From Shouchella oshimensis (GTDB lineage: Bacteria; Bacillota; Bacilli; Bacillales; Bacillaceae_D), in contig NZ_KV917380.1 in NCBI RefSeq assembly GCF_002019765.1, forward strand, positions 1,383,858-1,447,857: DNA of 64,000 nucleotides. The letters are read 5' to 3'. Position 1 is the stretch's first letter. Each line of letters starts with the position of its first letter. The notes beneath the pieces were generated by a model. It did not search any database. It was not told the DNA's origin and was given only the letters and a program-made list of their open reading frames with translations. Shown piece by piece: positions 38,685 to 50,427 of the stretch. The position numbers were made by a program, and so were the translations under genes.

Positions 38685-39767
38685 ATGATAAAAAAAATTA
38701 CAACACTACCTGGTGATGGTATTGGTCCTGAAATTGTCGAGTCAGGTAAAGCAGTACTCCAAGTCATTGCGGATTTATATGGACACCAATTTGAATTCCA
38801 AGAGGGCTTAATAGGCGGAGCCGCCATTGATGCAACGGGTGTTCCACTCCCAGACGAAACAATTGAACGTTGTCAATCATCTGATGCTTGTTTACTGGGC
38901 GCAGTAGGGGGACCGAAATGGGATCAGCAACCACCGCATCTTCGACCAGAAAAAGGATTGCTTGCCATTCGACAAGCATTAAATCTTTATGCGAATTTGC
39001 GACCTGTGCAAGCCCTTGATGCCTTAATAGAAGAATCCACTTTAAAACCAGAAGTAGTAAGTGGTGTTGACGTTCTCATCGTCCGAGAGTTAACAGGTGG
39101 TATTTATTTCGGAGAGCCAAGAGAGCGTCGCACGATTGATGGTGAAGAGGGTGTTGTTGACACGCTTGTGTACAAAAAAAGTGAGATTGAACGTTTATTA
39201 CATCGGGCTTTCCAGTTTGCTGAAATTAGAGGAAAGCACGTAACGTCAGTCGACAAAGCGAATGTTCTTGAGTCCAGCAGAATGTGGCGAGAATGTGCAA
39301 ACGAAGTAGCCACTCACTATCCGTCGGTAACACTGGAACATATGCTTGTAGACAATGCTGCTATGCAGCTTATACGCCAGCCAAAGCAATTTGACGTTCT
39401 TGTAACAGAAAATTTATTCGGTGATATTTTAAGTGATGAAGCGTCAATGATTACTGGTTCGCTAGGAATGCTCCCTTCTGCTAGTTTAAACGGAACGGCC
39501 TTTGGCTTATATGAGCCAGTACATGGATCAGCGCCAGACATCGCTGGGTTAAATCAAGCCAATCCCTTAGCGACAATTGCATCGACTGCGATGCTACTAC
39601 GATATAGCTTCGGTTTGTTAGAAGAAGCACATTGTATTGAACAAGCAATCAATCAAGTGTTGTTAAAAGGATATCGTACAGCTGATTTAACGAATGCCAA
39701 TGCAATTTCGACGGAAGAAATGACGAAAGCAGTCATTAAGGAAATAAAAGTAGCAATTCACTCTTAG
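38685..39767 (+). CDS. leuB: 3-isopropylmalate dehydrogenase
   Basis: This 360-residue NAD-dependent enzyme oxidises and decarboxylates 3-isopropylmalate. It begins with the family [14 protein letters not shown], has GAVGGPKWD (about 74) and [15 protein letters not shown] (about 127-142), the catalytic-site [14 protein letters not shown] and the signature [23 protein letters not shown] (about 242-264). ATG 38685 follows TAGGAGGAT, 11 bp after leuA. It is the third of the leuABCD block under the upstream T-box. Confidence 0.96.
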   Translation: MIKKITTLPGDGIGPEIVESGKAVLQVIADLYGHQFEFQEGLIGGAAIDATGVPLPDETIERCQSSDACLLGAVGGPKWDQQPPHLRPEKGLLAIRQALNLYANLRPVQALDALIEESTLKPEVVSGVDVLIVRELTGGIYFGEPRERRTIDGEEGVVDTLVYKKSEIERLLHRAFQFAEIRGKHVTSVDKANVLESSRMWRECANEVATHYPSVTLEHMLVDNAAMQLIRQPKQFDVLVTENLFGDILSDEASMITGSLGMLPSASLNGTAFGLYEPVHGSAPDIAGLNQANPLATIASTAMLLRYSFGLLEEAHCIEQAINQVLLKGYRTADLTNANAISTEEMTKAVIKEIKVAIHS

Positions 39768-39778
39768 GAGGAGCATGT

Positions 39779-41194
39779 ATGGGAAAAACAATTATCGAAA
39801 AAATATGGGAGAAACATACGATCGTATCAGAATCGAATCAGCCGGATTTGCTCTATGTCGATTTGCATATGGTTCATGAAGTGACGTCACCACAGGCATT
39901 TGAAGGCTTAAGAATCGCAAATAGAAAGGTGCGAAGACCAGAGCGTACATTTGCAACAATGGACCATAATGTACCGACTTTTAATCGTTACGATATACAA
40001 GATCAAATTGCCCGTTTACAAATGGAAACATTAGCAGATAATTGCCGTGAATTTGGTATTGAAATTGCTGATTTGGAGCATCCAGATAACGGAATTGTCC
40101 ACGTAATTGGACCAGAACTTGGTTTAACGCAGCCTGGACATGTCATTGTTTGTGGAGATAGCCATACCTCGACTCATGGTGCATTTGGAGCGTTGGCATT
40201 TGGAATTGGCACGAGTGAAGTCGAGCATGTATTGGCTACTCAAACGGTGTGGCAGTCAAAACCGAAAACGTTACAAGTTCATATTACAGGGAGATTAGGT
40301 ACTGGCATTGCTGCAAAAGATGTGATCCTTGCGATCATTTCAAAGTTTGGTGTGAATGTAGGCACTGGTTCCGTCATTGAATTTACTGGTGAAGCTATTC
40401 GTGGGATGACAATGGAAGAGCGAATGACGATATGCAATATGTCTATCGAAGCAGGGGCAAAGGCAGGTTTAATTAGCCCGGATCTCGTAACGTTTGACTA
40501 TTTAAAAGGCAGAAGTCGTGTTCCTGAGGGTGAGGCATTTGAAGAGCTGGTTGAATATTGGTCCTCACTAGTCACAGATGCTGATGCAACATACGATCGA
40601 ACGGTTACGATTGATGCAAGTGAAATAGAGCCAATGGTGACGTGGGGCACAAATCCTGGCCAAGGAGCTCCTATTTCTTCTTTTGTTCCAGATCCACAAT
40701 ATGCTTCTTCAGAAAATGAAAAGCGTGCCATTGCACAGGCACTTGCTTATATGGAGCTAGAGCCGAATACGGCTCTAACAGATATTTCCATCCAACATGT
40801 TTTTATCGGATCTTGTACGAACTCCCGTTTTAGCGATCTTGAAGCAGCTGCTCGCATCGTAAAAGGCAGACATGTTCATCAAGATGTAACGGCGATTGTT
40901 GTGCCAGGGTCGGAAAAAGTAAAGCGTCGTGCTGAAGCAGAAGGACTTGATCAAATCTTTAAAGACGCAGGCTTTGATTGGCGCAGTTCTGGCTGTAGTA
41001 TGTGTCTTAGTATGAATCCAGACAGGGTACCGGAAGGGGAACGGTGTGCATCAACGTCAAACCGTAACTTTGAAGGGCGACAAGGAAAAGGGTCTCGTAC
41101 ACACCTAGTGAGTCCAGCAATGGCAGCTGCGGCTGCAGTGAGCGGGCATTTTGTCGACGTGCGAACATTTGATGTTAGGAGTGATGCGAAGTGA
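39779..41194 (+). CDS. leuC: 3-isopropylmalate dehydratase large subunit
   Basis: This 471-residue aconitase-type subunit holds a 4Fe-4S cluster; the ligand cysteines are in [16 protein letters not shown] (about 345) and [11 protein letters not shown] (about 405-408). With LeuD it isomerises 2- to 3-isopropylmalate. Its start follows TAGGAGGAG. The last codon and stop overlap leuD's GTG by 4 bp, so the two subunits are coupled. The first ~60 residues carry the expected [18 protein letters not shown]. Confidence 0.96.
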   Translation: MGKTIIEKIWEKHTIVSESNQPDLLYVDLHMVHEVTSPQAFEGLRIANRKVRRPERTFATMDHNVPTFNRYDIQDQIARLQMETLADNCREFGIEIADLEHPDNGIVHVIGPELGLTQPGHVIVCGDSHTSTHGAFGALAFGIGTSEVEHVLATQTVWQSKPKTLQVHITGRLGTGIAAKDVILAIISKFGVNVGTGSVIEFTGEAIRGMTMEERMTICNMSIEAGAKAGLISPDLVTFDYLKGRSRVPEGEAFEELVEYWSSLVTDADATYDRTVTIDASEIEPMVTWGTNPGQGAPISSFVPDPQYASSENEKRAIAQALAYMELEPNTALTDISIQHVFIGSCTNSRFSDLEAAARIVKGRHVHQDVTAIVVPGSEKVKRRAEAEGLDQIFKDAGFDWRSSGCSMCLSMNPDRVPEGERCASTSNRNFEGRQGKGSRTHLVSPAMAAAAAVSGHFVDVRTFDVRSDAK

Positions 41195-41778
41195 ACCCGA
41201 TCCGCATTCATAGAGGCAAGGCAGCGGTATTAGATCGTGTAAATGTTGATACCGATCAAATTATTCCGAAACAGTTTCTTAAAAGAATTGAACGAACTGG
41301 ATTTGGACAATTTTTGTTTTATGATTGGCGTTATGAAGCAGAAGGAAAAGAGAATCTAGATTTTGAATTAAATCACCCATCTGCTAAAGGCGCAAGTATC
41401 TTAATTAGTGGTGATAACTTTGGCTGTGGTTCATCAAGAGAACACGCACCTTGGGCGTTATATGATTACGGCTTTAAAGTAGTAATTGCTTCAAGCTTTG
41501 CCGATATTTTTTACAACAATTGCGTGAAAAATGGCTTACTACCTATTCGTCTATCTGATGAAGAAGTAAAAACATGGATGACACTAGTGAATGAAGGGAA
41601 GAGTCACATAACAGTTGATCTGCTTGAGCAAAAAGTTATCGGTGATCGTATCGAATCTTCATTCGAAATTGATCCTCATTGGAAAAAGATGCTTATTAAT
41701 GGATGGGATGAAATTGACTTAACGCTGAAGCTAGAAGAGCACATTACAAATTTTGAAGCTTCCTACACGAGTCAGTAG
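41191..41778 (+). CDS. leuD: 3-isopropylmalate dehydratase small subunit
   Basis: This 195-residue swivel-domain subunit has the signature [13 protein letters not shown] (about 20-32) and [17 protein letters not shown] (about 74-90). It starts with GTG 41191 inside the end of leuC. It ends the ilvB-leuD operon about 60 bp before a strong terminator. The order ilvBNC-leuABCD is as in B. subtilis. Confidence 0.96.
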   Translation: MNPIRIHRGKAAVLDRVNVDTDQIIPKQFLKRIERTGFGQFLFYDWRYEAEGKENLDFELNHPSAKGASILISGDNFGCGSSREHAPWALYDYGFKVVIASSFADIFYNNCVKNGLLPIRLSDEEVKTWMTLVNEGKSHITVDLLEQKVIGDRIESSFEIDPHWKKMLINGWDEIDLTLKLEEHITNFEASYTSQ

Positions 41779-41838
41779 TAGCCAAAGCCATTCAATATCT
41801 ACTTGAAAACAGTCGTTTTGTCAGAAATTCTTTCATCT

Positions 41839-41872
41839 AAGCTCCTTAGTGTATGACTAAGGAGCTTCTTTA
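41839..41872 (+). terminator. Terminator of the ilv-leu operon
   Basis: AAGCTCCTTAGT pairs with ACTAAGGAGCTT around a short loop, followed by a short T-rich stretch. Confidence 0.85.
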
Positions 41873-41928
41873 ATGTTTTGAATGAAAGGGATTAGGGAAG
41901 GAATAACGAATAAAAACATGGGGAACTT

Positions 41929-41956
41929 TTGTTAGAGAGTGAAGGCGTGTTAAAGT
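41929..41956 (+). promoter_or_regulatory. Candidate promoter of the TPR-protein gene
   Basis: TTGTTA (41929-41934) and TAAAGT (41951-41956) are 16 bp apart, 30 bp before the start codon. Confidence 0.45.
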
Positions 41957-41985
41957 AGGCATATAGAGAAGGCAGGCGATAACAA

Positions 41986-43041
41986 TTGAAAGATAAAAAG
42001 CAAGGAGAAGATAAGATCATTTTATTTCCTGGCTTAGTAAAGCGTTTGGTCGAAGAAGGAATGAATGAATTAAAGCAAAAGCATGCAGAAAAGGCATACC
42101 AGCTTTTTGCAGAAGCTTCTTCTTATGATCAAGGGGATCCGCAAGCGCGATTCGGGACTGTACTAAGCTTAATTGAATTAAATCGTCAGCAGGAAGCTGT
42201 TATGGAGACAGAAAAGTTATTAAATGAAGGAATTGGTCATTACTTTGAAATCTTACAAGTACATGTGTCATTACTTGTTCAACTATCTCGTTACGATCAA
42301 GTCGTTCACTTACTAGAAGCTGTACTAAGTGAAGATAAAATTCCTGCAAAGGATGCAGAAACCTTCTATGAACTGCTTCATTTCAGTCGGCAAATGAGTG
42401 AATCAAATGAGTATAGTGAAGCATCTGTGTCTAAACAAAATCAAGAAGAAACAATGTTAGAATTAAAAGCAGGGCTTCACGCAGCAAACGAACCAGCTAA
42501 ATGGAATGCATTGCAAACCGTTCGTAAGCTTGGACTAACCGATTTAACGGATGAGATTAGGAGCTTCGTACTAAATAAACAAACGAACCCTCTTATGCGT
42601 ACATATGCGTTACAGTTGTTACATGAATGGGGCGACCGTAAGCCATTACGATATGAACGAGATCATCAAGTGGTTATTGTAACCCCTAGTGAGCTAGAAG
42701 AGCCAGGTGAAAGACAGGTAGATCAGGCGATAAGAAAAGCTTTAGAAGACCAGCTCGAACAAGAAGATCCAACTTTATTACATATGGCAAAACAACTACA
42801 CCATACATACTTGCTTATGACTTATCCATTTGAACTTAATCCAGAAAATCCAAAGGCTTGGGCCTGTGCATTTCATTTAGTTGCTGCGGAACAACTTGGC
42901 CTTGAAACAGATGAAACGACAATGATGGAATGTTATGAATGTGAGCGATTTGATGTTCTTTCTGCTTCAGATGAAATTGAAGCGTTGGAGCAGGACATTT
43001 TACTAGAAGCTCAAAATCAAAACGAGTGGTTTCATACATAG
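41986..43041 (+). CDS. Tetratricopeptide-repeat protein (YsoA-like)
   Basis: This 351-residue soluble, acidic protein has TPR-like helices in its first ~130 residues (for example MNELKQKHAEKAYQLFAEAS and YFEILQVHVSLLVQLSRYDQVVHLLEAVL) and a C-terminal helical half with no recognised motif. It occupies the ysoA position between leuD and tig. Start is TTG 41986 behind AAGGCAGG. TPR proteins act as binding scaffolds; no partner is evident. The link to trigger factor next door is positional only. Confidence 0.75.
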   Translation: MKDKKQGEDKIILFPGLVKRLVEEGMNELKQKHAEKAYQLFAEASSYDQGDPQARFGTVLSLIELNRQQEAVMETEKLLNEGIGHYFEILQVHVSLLVQLSRYDQVVHLLEAVLSEDKIPAKDAETFYELLHFSRQMSESNEYSEASVSKQNQEETMLELKAGLHAANEPAKWNALQTVRKLGLTDLTDEIRSFVLNKQTNPLMRTYALQLLHEWGDRKPLRYERDHQVVIVTPSELEEPGERQVDQAIRKALEDQLEQEDPTLLHMAKQLHHTYLLMTYPFELNPENPKAWACAFHLVAAEQLGLETDETTMMECYECERFDVLSASDEIEALEQDILLEAQNQNEWFHT

Positions 43042-43110
43042 GCTTGAGGGTTTTTATTATAGTAGAAACAACATAAATACATCTAACCTTATTTTATAAG
43101 AAGGAAGACA

Positions 43111-43138
43111 TTGAAAGATTCATTCGATATGTTATAAT
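43111..43138 (+). promoter_or_regulatory. tig promoter
   Basis: TTGAAA (43111-43116) and TATAAT (43133-43138) with a 16-bp spacer, about 60 bp before tig. Confidence 0.7.
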
Positions 43139-43198
43139 GGAATGGTTGTCAAAAACGTGATAAAGTAGTGTAGAAATTACATGTTGGAGGGAAATATT

Positions 43199-44497
43199 AT
43201 GTCTGCAAATTGGGAAAAGACAGAACAAAATACAGGCGTCTTAACGTTTGAAGTTGAAGCAGATAAAGTCAACGACGCTTTAGATAAAGCATTTAAAAAA
43301 GTTGTGCAAAAAGTAAACGTACCTGGCTTCCGTAAAGGAAAAATGCCAAGAGGTCTTTTTGAAAAGCAATTTGGCGTTGAATCGCTTTATCAAGATGCTA
43401 TTGATTTAATGTTACCAGAGGCATACTCAAATGCCGTTGAAGAAACAGGAATTTTCCCTGTTGATCGTCCGGAAGTAGATGTTGAATCAATTGGTAAAAA
43501 CGAAAAAGCTGTATTTAAAGCAACTGTAACGGTTAAACCAGAAGTGAAACTTGGTGACTATAAAGGTTTAGAAGTCGAGGTGCCAAGTGCAGAAGTTACG
43601 GATGAAGATGTTCAAGAAGAAGTAACAAAACTTCAAGAGCGTCACGCTGAACTTGTTGTTGTTGAAGATGGGGAAATCCAAAACGGCGATACAGCTGTTA
43701 TTGACTTCGCAGGCTATGCAGATGGTGAAGCCTTTGAAGGTGGAACGTCTGAAAACTATTCACTTGAAATTGGCTCTAATTCGTTCATTCCTGGTTTTGA
43801 AGAACAACTAGTTGGTCTTAAAACAGGAGATGAAAAAGAAGTAGAAGTAACTTTCCCAGAAGAGTATCACGCAGAGAATCTAGCTGGAAAACCAGCAACG
43901 TTCAAAGTGAAAATTCATGATGTAAAACGTAAAGAGCTTCCAGAACTTGATGATGAGTTTGCAAAAGATGCGAACGAAAATGTTGAATCACTGGATGAGC
44001 TTAAAGCTGAGTTGCGTAAGACGCTTGAAGAGCAAAGAAAAACAGAATCAGAAAATGCTGTCCGTGATGCGTTATTAGAAAAAGCAGCGGATCAAGCTGA
44101 TATTACTGTTCCTGATGCAATGGTTAATACTGAAGTGGATCGTATGCTTCAAGAATTCGGTCAACGTTTACAAGCTCAAGGTATGAACTTGGATATGTAT
44201 TTCCAATTCTCAGGGCAAACAGAAGAAGATATGCGTAATCAATTCAAAGAAGATGCTGAGAAGCGTGTTCGTGTGAATTTAACACTTGAAGCTATTTCTG
44301 AAGTAGAAGATGTACAAGTTTCTGATGAAGAAGTAGAAGAAGAAATTTCAAAAATGGCTGAGATGTACCAGCGTTCTGCTGATGAAATCAAAGCACTACT
44401 TTCTGCGCAAGGTGGTCTTGACACAGTTAAAGGCGATTTGAAAATGCGTAAAGCGATTGACGTACTCGTTGATCACAGTAAAGAAGCAACAGCTTAA
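43199..44497 (+). CDS. tig: Trigger factor (ribosome-associated prolyl isomerase)
   Basis: This 432-residue chaperone has the N-terminal ribosome-binding domain with the signature [10 protein letters not shown] (about 40-49), a central FKBP-type prolyl isomerase domain (about 160-245: [21 protein letters not shown]) and a long helical C-terminal chaperone domain. It binds nascent chains at the ribosome exit. ATG 43199 follows TGGAGGG; the six-codon upstream extension begins inside that site. It has its own promoter and terminator. Confidence 0.97.
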   Translation: MSANWEKTEQNTGVLTFEVEADKVNDALDKAFKKVVQKVNVPGFRKGKMPRGLFEKQFGVESLYQDAIDLMLPEAYSNAVEETGIFPVDRPEVDVESIGKNEKAVFKATVTVKPEVKLGDYKGLEVEVPSAEVTDEDVQEEVTKLQERHAELVVVEDGEIQNGDTAVIDFAGYADGEAFEGGTSENYSLEIGSNSFIPGFEEQLVGLKTGDEKEVEVTFPEEYHAENLAGKPATFKVKIHDVKRKELPELDDEFAKDANENVESLDELKAELRKTLEEQRKTESENAVRDALLEKAADQADITVPDAMVNTEVDRMLQEFGQRLQAQGMNLDMYFQFSGQTEEDMRNQFKEDAEKRVRVNLTLEAISEVEDVQVSDEEVEEEISKMAEMYQRSADEIKALLSAQGGLDTVKGDLKMRKAIDVLVDHSKEATA

Positions 44498-44500
44498 TGT

Positions 44501-44534
44501 AAAAGGTGCGGGCATAACACCCGTACCTTTTTCC
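44501..44534 (+). terminator. Terminator of tig
   Basis: AAGGTGCGGG and CCCGTACCTT form a stem with one mismatch, followed by T residues. The rest of the 44535-44812 interval shows no gene; a clpX promoter must lie here but none with standard spacing was found. Confidence 0.8.
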
Positions 44535-44812
44535 CTTATACGGCGATACGTAACATGAATGTCCGCTTTTATTCATAAGTATAGTATGATTGTTTGCTAA
44601 TTTGAACAAAATGATAGTAGCTGAAAAAGAAGGGTTTTTACAATCAAGCTTGAATTGTACTCTGAGAGGGAAGAGTAAGGGTAGTGATTGCTCTAGCTCA
44701 TACATAAAATGCATATCTCTAGTTTGTTGAATTAGTCTATGCTAAAATGATTTGACATTAAGCTTTTATGAGCAAATCATGGAAAAAAAGAAATCCTGTA
44801 AGGGGTGAGGTT

Positions 44813-46084
44813 ATGTTTAAATTTAACGAGGAGAAAGGACAGCTTAAGTGTTCTTTTTGCGGTAAAACTCAAGATCAAGTCAGAAAGCTTGTAGCTGGGC
44901 CTGGAGTCTATATATGTGATGAGTGTATTGAGCTTTGCACAGAGATCGTTGAGGAAGAACTAGGGACTGAAGAAGAGGTTGAATTAGAAGAAATTCCAAA
45001 ACCTAGTGAAATTTGCGTCATTCTTGATGATTATGTTATCGGCCAGCGAGATGCAAAGAAATCTCTTGCCGTCGCCGTCTACAACCATTACAAGCGCATT
45101 AATTCAATGGCACGTTCCGAGGATGTTGAATTAGCAAAGAGTAATATAACGTTAATTGGACCTACAGGGAGCGGAAAAACCCTTCTTGCACAAACTCTTG
45201 CACGTATTTTAAATGTACCTTTTGCGATTGCTGACGCTACATCGTTAACGGAAGCTGGTTATGTTGGTGAAGACGTAGAAAACATCCTACTAAAACTCAT
45301 TCAAGCAGCTGACTATGATGTGGAAAAAGCTGAAAAAGGTATTATCTATATTGATGAAATTGATAAAGTAGCTCGAAAATCTGAGAATCCATCTATTACC
45401 CGTGATGTTTCAGGGGAAGGTGTTCAGCAAGCGTTGCTGAAGATTCTTGAAGGTACAACTGCTAGCGTGCCACCACAAGGTGGTAGAAAACACCCTCATC
45501 AAGAATTTATACAAATTGATACAACAAACGTGCTGTTTATTTGTGGGGGCGCATTTGATGGAATCGAACAAATTATTAAAAGCCGTTTAGGAAAGAAAAT
45601 TATTGGATTTGGTTCCGACGATTCAAAACAAGAAGAGTTAAAACCAGGTGAGTACCTATCAAAAGTACTTCCTGAAGATCTTTTGAAATTTGGATTGATT
45701 CCGGAATTTATCGGTCGTCTCCCAATTATTTCGAGTCTAGCGCCACTTGATACAGATGCGCTAGTTGAAATTTTAACGCAACCTAAAAATGCTCTCGTAA
45801 AACAATATCAAAAACTGCTTGAACTTGATGATGTTGAATTAGAGTTTACAGATGAAGCGTTAAAAGAAATTGCCAAAAAAGCAATCGAACGTAAGACAGG
45901 TGCTCGTGGACTCCGTTCAATTATTGAGAGCATTATGCTTGATGTTATGTTCGACCTTCCATCTAGAGAAGATGCAGTGAAATGTATTATCCATGAAGGT
46001 TGTATAACGGACGGTGCAGAGCCGATTATTAAATCAGCAGATGGCACAGAGTTAACCCTTAATAAGCCGAAAGAAAGTGCATAA
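44813..46084 (+). CDS. clpX: ATP-dependent Clp protease ATP-binding subunit ClpX
   Basis: This 423-residue AAA+ unfoldase has an N-terminal zinc-binding domain (CSFCGK and CDECIELC), Walker [14 protein letters not shown] (about 118), Walker [10 protein letters not shown] (about 180) and the IGF loop that docks on ClpP (KKIIGFGS, about 265). Start [13 protein letters not shown] at 44813 follows AGGGGTGAGG; an upstream in-frame ATG at 44768 gives 15 non-family residues. It is followed by a terminator, then lonB. Confidence 0.97.
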   Translation: MFKFNEEKGQLKCSFCGKTQDQVRKLVAGPGVYICDECIELCTEIVEEELGTEEEVELEEIPKPSEICVILDDYVIGQRDAKKSLAVAVYNHYKRINSMARSEDVELAKSNITLIGPTGSGKTLLAQTLARILNVPFAIADATSLTEAGYVGEDVENILLKLIQAADYDVEKAEKGIIYIDEIDKVARKSENPSITRDVSGEGVQQALLKILEGTTASVPPQGGRKHPHQEFIQIDTTNVLFICGGAFDGIEQIIKSRLGKKIIGFGSDDSKQEELKPGEYLSKVLPEDLLKFGLIPEFIGRLPIISSLAPLDTDALVEILTQPKNALVKQYQKLLELDDVELEFTDEALKEIAKKAIERKTGARGLRSIIESIMLDVMFDLPSREDAVKCIIHEGCITDGAEPIIKSADGTELTLNKPKESA

Positions 46085-46088
46085 AGTA

Positions 46089-46124
46089 GAAACCACGATG
46101 GTCTTTAACCAACGTGGTTTTTTG
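46089..46124 (+). terminator. Terminator of clpX
   Basis: AAACCACG and CGTGGTTT arms with an inner ATGGT/ACCA extension, followed by T residues. Confidence 0.85.
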
Positions 46125-46224
46125 CATCGTGTTTAGAATTGGAAATAATGCGCTTGACCGTTTTCGACTAACGTCTTGTCTCAAGGTCATACTAACGTCA
46201 ATAGAACAATTAGGAGGCAAACAG

Positions 46225-47895
46225 ATGGGTTTTACGACAATTGCATTATTTGTCCAATTATTTTTTGGTGTTATTATTGGTGTTTATTTTTGGAACTTAT
46301 TAAAAAACCAGCGGAGTCAAAAAACGTATATTGATCGAGAATCAAAAGTGGAATTAGATAAAATGAAAAAACTTCGCTCCATTCGATTATCTGAACCGTT
46401 AGCTGAAAAAGTACGTCCAAAATCATTATCAGAAGTCGTTGGGCAAGAAGACGGTTTGAAAACATTGCGTATGGCATTGTGTGGAGCTAATCCGCAACAC
46501 GTTATCATTTACGGACCACCTGGTGTTGGAAAAACAGCAGCAGCACGTTTAGTGTTAGATGAAGCAAAAAAAAGCAATCACTCTCCATTTCAATCAACAG
46601 CTGTATTTGTAGAGGTAGATGGTGCTACCTCACGATTTGACGAAAGAGGAATTGCAGACCCTCTAATTGGTTCTGTACACGATCCTATTTACCAAGGGGC
46701 CGGTGCAATGGGGCAAGCTGGTGTGCCACAACCGAAACCAGGAGCAGTCACAAAGGCTCATGGTGGTATCCTATTTATTGATGAAATTGGCGAACTACAC
46801 ACGATTCAACAGAATAAATTATTGAAAGTGTTAGAAGACCGTAAAGTGTTTCTTGAAAGTGCCTATTACAGTTCAGAAAACGATCAAATTCCTACTCATA
46901 TACATGATATATTCAAGCGTGGTTTGCCTGCTGATTTTCGTTTAATAGCTGCTACAACACGACAGCCGGAAGAGATGCCGCCAGCGATTCGCTCTCGCTG
47001 TTTAGAAGTCTTTTTTCGCGGTTTAGACCCGGGTGAAATCGAAGAAATTGCTAAGCGGGCTGCTAAAAAAGCGGCAATGACGTTAACCGATGAGGCATCG
47101 AAGAAAATGGCTTCATATGCAACAAACGGAAGAGAAACGGTGAATATGTTGCAAATCGCTGTTGGCGCTGCTCGAGCTGATGGAAGGCAAGAAGTACAGC
47201 TTAAAGATATTGAATGGGTAGCTCATTCTAGTCAGATGGCTCCTCGTCCAGAGCGACAAATCCATGAAAAGCCAGTTGTTGGTTTAGTAAATGGTTTAGC
47301 GGTAACTGGACCAACAAGCGGAGCATTGCTTGAAATTGAAGTGCTTGTGCATGAAAATGCGCAGCATGGTAAATTAACGATTACAGGTATTGCAGAAGAA
47401 GAACAATCTGGATCGCAAGTTCGTTCGATTAAACGAAAAAGCATGGCTCGTTCATCTGTTGAAAATGTTATATCGGTTTTAAAAAGAAAAGGTATACCGA
47501 CAAATGACTATGATATTCATGTGAATTTTCCAGGAGGAACGCCAGTAGATGGTCCATCAGCTGGGATTGCTATTGCTACTGGTATTTATTCTGGCATAAA
47601 GCAAATGGCTGTTTCCAACGAAGTGGCGATGACTGGTGAGTTAAGTATTCATGCAAAAGTAAAGCCCATTGGTGGAGTGATTGCGAAAGTGAAAGCAGCT
47701 AAATTAGCTGGTGCAAAAACCGTTATTATTCCAAAAGAAAATGAACAAGCGATTTTAAAAGAAATCGATGGCATTGACGTCATTGCAGTAACAACCCTTG
47801 ACGAAGTGTTTCAACTTGCGTTAATTCAGGAAGAAAGCACAGAAAATGTTATACCTGCCCAAACCTTCTCTACAGGAGGAGCTGTACCAATCTAA
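46225..47895 (+). CDS. lonB: Membrane-anchored, sporulation-type Lon protease LonB
   Basis: This 556-residue protein begins with a hydrophobic segment (about residues 5-25) that would anchor it. The AAA+ domain has Walker [14 protein letters not shown] (about 95) and Walker B ILFIDEIGEL. The protease domain holds the Ser-Lys dyad in DGPSAGIAIATGIYS (about 443) and GGVIAKVKAAKLAG (about 485). B. subtilis LonB is made in the forespore under sigma-F. ATG 46225 follows TAGGAGG. A sigma-F-like -10 (GGTCATACTA near 46186) was seen but without a convincing -35. Confidence 0.95.
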   Translation: MGFTTIALFVQLFFGVIIGVYFWNLLKNQRSQKTYIDRESKVELDKMKKLRSIRLSEPLAEKVRPKSLSEVVGQEDGLKTLRMALCGANPQHVIIYGPPGVGKTAAARLVLDEAKKSNHSPFQSTAVFVEVDGATSRFDERGIADPLIGSVHDPIYQGAGAMGQAGVPQPKPGAVTKAHGGILFIDEIGELHTIQQNKLLKVLEDRKVFLESAYYSSENDQIPTHIHDIFKRGLPADFRLIAATTRQPEEMPPAIRSRCLEVFFRGLDPGEIEEIAKRAAKKAAMTLTDEASKKMASYATNGRETVNMLQIAVGAARADGRQEVQLKDIEWVAHSSQMAPRPERQIHEKPVVGLVNGLAVTGPTSGALLEIEVLVHENAQHGKLTITGIAEEEQSGSQVRSIKRKSMARSSVENVISVLKRKGIPTNDYDIHVNFPGGTPVDGPSAGIAIATGIYSGIKQMAVSNEVAMTGELSIHAKVKPIGGVIAKVKAAKLAGAKTVIIPKENEQAILKEIDGIDVIAVTTLDEVFQLALIQEESTENVIPAQTFSTGGAVPI

Positions 47896-47963
47896 ATAAT
47901 GGACAACAAACCACTTCGTGAGCTAAAATGAGTAGATGGTTAACAAACCGGAAATGAATGATT

Positions 47964-47995
47964 GAAAGCGTCACTCTATTGAGAATGACGCTTTC
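47964..47995 (+). other. Stable hairpin between lonB and lonA
   Basis: GAAAGCGTCA pairs with TGACGCTTTC, with an inner CTCT/GAGA extension. No T tract follows, so intrinsic termination is doubtful; it may protect the lonB transcript end. Confidence 0.5.
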
Positions 47996-48087
47996 TCCAT
48001 TGTGTGTATCATCGTTTTTGTTTTTTAGCATAGAAATAAGATGATTAGACATAATGAATTTTTTATAAAGATAAAGGCGGAGGTGTC

Positions 48088-50427
48088 ATGCGGATGGTTG
48101 ACCAATATCAAGAACGCCGAGTTCCGCTCCTTCCTTTGCGTGGTGTATTAATCTTCCCAGGGGCAATTATGCACTTAGACGTAGGTCGTGAAAAATCGGT
48201 AAAAGCATTAGAAGAAGCCAAGCAAAACGATCAATTTTTATTTTTAGCTACACAAAAACAAACAACAAAAGAAGATCCGACGGAAGAAGATTTATATAGA
48301 ATTGGTACCTTTGCTAAAATTGTTCAATCAACGAAATTAGCGAATGGAACGGTGCGTGTTCAAGTTGAGGGATTGCAACGAGCTTCACTTACTGGTTTTC
48401 ATGACCATGGAGATGTTCTTGTTGCTGACATTCAATTATTTGAGCAAGATGGTAAAGCTGATACAGAAACAGAAGCATTAATGCGTACGCTCCTTTCCAT
48501 GTATGATCAGTTCTCCAAACAATCAAAACGCGCTTCACAAGAAACCCTTGCGACTTTGAAGGAAACAACAGCGCCAGAGCAATTTGCTGATTTAATAGCA
48601 GCGAATTTAACGTTAAAGTTATCTCAAAAACAAACGTTACTTGAGTTTATTGATGTAAAAGAACGATTGCAAAAGCTGATTGAATTTCTTGGTAATGAAC
48701 AAGAAGTATTAGGTCTTGAAAAGAAGATTGGCCAACGTGTAAAAAAATCAATGGAAAAAACACAAAAAGAGTATTACTTACGCGAGCAAATGAAGGCCAT
48801 CCAAAAAGAGTTAGGGGATCGTGAAGGGAAAACAGGCGAAATTGCTGAGTTGAAAGAAAAAATAGAATCAGCGGAAATGCCTGAACACGTGTATGAAAAA
48901 GCGATAAAAGAGCTAAGTCGCTATGAGAAAATGCCAGCTAATGCTGGAGAAAGCTCCATCCTGCGAAACTACCTTGACTGGCTAATTCAATTACCATGGA
49001 CGAAACAGACAGAAGATCAGCTTGATGTGAAAAAAGCGAGTAAAATCCTGGATGAAGATCATTACGGCTTAGAAAAAGTAAAAGAGCGAGTACTTGAATA
49101 TTTGGCTGTTAGAAAGTTAACGAATTCAATGAAAGGCCCGATACTCTGCCTCGCAGGACCTCCAGGAGTCGGAAAGACATCCCTTGCACGGTCTATTGCA
49201 CGATCGTTAAATCGAAAATTCGTGCGGATGTCTTTAGGTGGGGTGCGTGATGAAGCGGAGATTCGAGGTCATCGTCGAACTTATGTTGGAGCCATGCCAG
49301 GGCGACTGATTCAAGGGATGAAACGGGCAGAAACGATTAATCCGGTCTTTTTATTAGATGAAATTGATAAAATGGCAAATGATTTTCGAGGAGACCCAGC
49401 CTCTGCCTTACTTGAAGTATTAGATCCAGAACAAAACAATACGTTTAGCGATCACTATCTTGAAGAGGCATATGACTTATCAAACGTTATGTTTATCACA
49501 ACGGCAAATAATATTGGTACAATTCCAGGGCCACTATTGGATCGAATGGAAATTATCTCTATACCTGGTTACACAGAGCTTGAAAAGAAACAAATCGCAC
49601 GAAATTATTTGCTTCCTAAGCAAGTAAAAGAGCACGGCTTAACCAAAAGCCAGCTACCTGTAAAAGATGAGGCTCTAACGAAAATTATACGACATTACAC
49701 CCGTGAAGCTGGGGTTCGAAACTTAGAGCGTCAATTAGCCTCAACATGTCGTAAAGCTGCTAAAATGGTCGTTATGGAAGATCGAAAACGTGTAACGGTA
49801 ACGGAAAAGTTAGTAGAAGAGATGCTTGGAAAGCCAAGGTTTCGCTATGGCATGGCAGAGCAAGAAGATCAAATTGGTGCAGCAACTGGTCTAGCCTACA
49901 CAGCCGCAGGTGGTACGACGCTTTCAATTGAAGTTTCCGCTGTTAAAGGGAAAGGGAAATTAACCTTGACTGGAAAGTTAGGAGACGTCATGAAAGAGTC
50001 TGCACAAGCAGCGTTTAGTTATATTCGATCTCGGTCAGAAGAGCTTTCTATAGCAACCGACTTTAACGATAAAACAGACATCCACATTCACGTTCCAGAA
50101 GGGGCGACCCCTAAGGATGGGCCATCAGCAGGAATTACAATGGCAACAGCGTTAATTTCTGCTCTTACTGGTCGAAAAGTGAAGCGTGAAGTAGGTATGA
50201 CAGGAGAGATTACGCTAAGAGGTCGAGTATTACCAATTGGTGGTCTAAAAGAAAAAGCGATGAGTGCACACCGTGCTGGGTTAACAACCATTATTATTCC
50301 AAAAGAGAATGAAAAAGATATTGACGATATTCCAGCTAGTGTTCGTGATGATTTGACAATAGTCTTAGTGGAACATCTTGATCAAGTCTTGAAAGTCGCA
50401 TTAGATGAGAGTGAAGATAAAAAATGA
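48088..50427 (+). CDS. lonA: ATP-dependent protease LonA
   Basis: This 779-residue cytosolic Lon has an N-terminal substrate-binding LAN domain ([14 protein letters not shown], about 11-200), a coiled-coil linker, the AAA+ module with Walker [14 protein letters not shown] (about 355) and [10 protein letters not shown], and a protease domain with the catalytic Ser in [11 protein letters not shown] (about 678) and Lys in [14 protein letters not shown] (about 720). ATG 48088 follows GGAGGTG; ATG 48094 two codons on is an alternative. It overlaps engB by 4 bp. Confidence 0.97.
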   Translation: MRMVDQYQERRVPLLPLRGVLIFPGAIMHLDVGREKSVKALEEAKQNDQFLFLATQKQTTKEDPTEEDLYRIGTFAKIVQSTKLANGTVRVQVEGLQRASLTGFHDHGDVLVADIQLFEQDGKADTETEALMRTLLSMYDQFSKQSKRASQETLATLKETTAPEQFADLIAANLTLKLSQKQTLLEFIDVKERLQKLIEFLGNEQEVLGLEKKIGQRVKKSMEKTQKEYYLREQMKAIQKELGDREGKTGEIAELKEKIESAEMPEHVYEKAIKELSRYEKMPANAGESSILRNYLDWLIQLPWTKQTEDQLDVKKASKILDEDHYGLEKVKERVLEYLAVRKLTNSMKGPILCLAGPPGVGKTSLARSIARSLNRKFVRMSLGGVRDEAEIRGHRRTYVGAMPGRLIQGMKRAETINPVFLLDEIDKMANDFRGDPASALLEVLDPEQNNTFSDHYLEEAYDLSNVMFITTANNIGTIPGPLLDRMEIISIPGYTELEKKQIARNYLLPKQVKEHGLTKSQLPVKDEALTKIIRHYTREAGVRNLERQLASTCRKAAKMVVMEDRKRVTVTEKLVEEMLGKPRFRYGMAEQEDQIGAATGLAYTAAGGTTLSIEVSAVKGKGKLTLTGKLGDVMKESAQAAFSYIRSRSEELSIATDFNDKTDIHIHVPEGATPKDGPSAGITMATALISALTGRKVKREVGMTGEITLRGRVLPIGGLKEKAMSAHRAGLTTIIIPKENEKDIDDIPASVRDDLTIVLVEHLDQVLKVALDESEDKK

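Noticed and set aside
46150-46200. Sigma-F promoter for lonB
   Set aside because: A -10-like GGTCATACTA is present but the -35 matches poorly and the spacing is short, so it was left out of the feature list.
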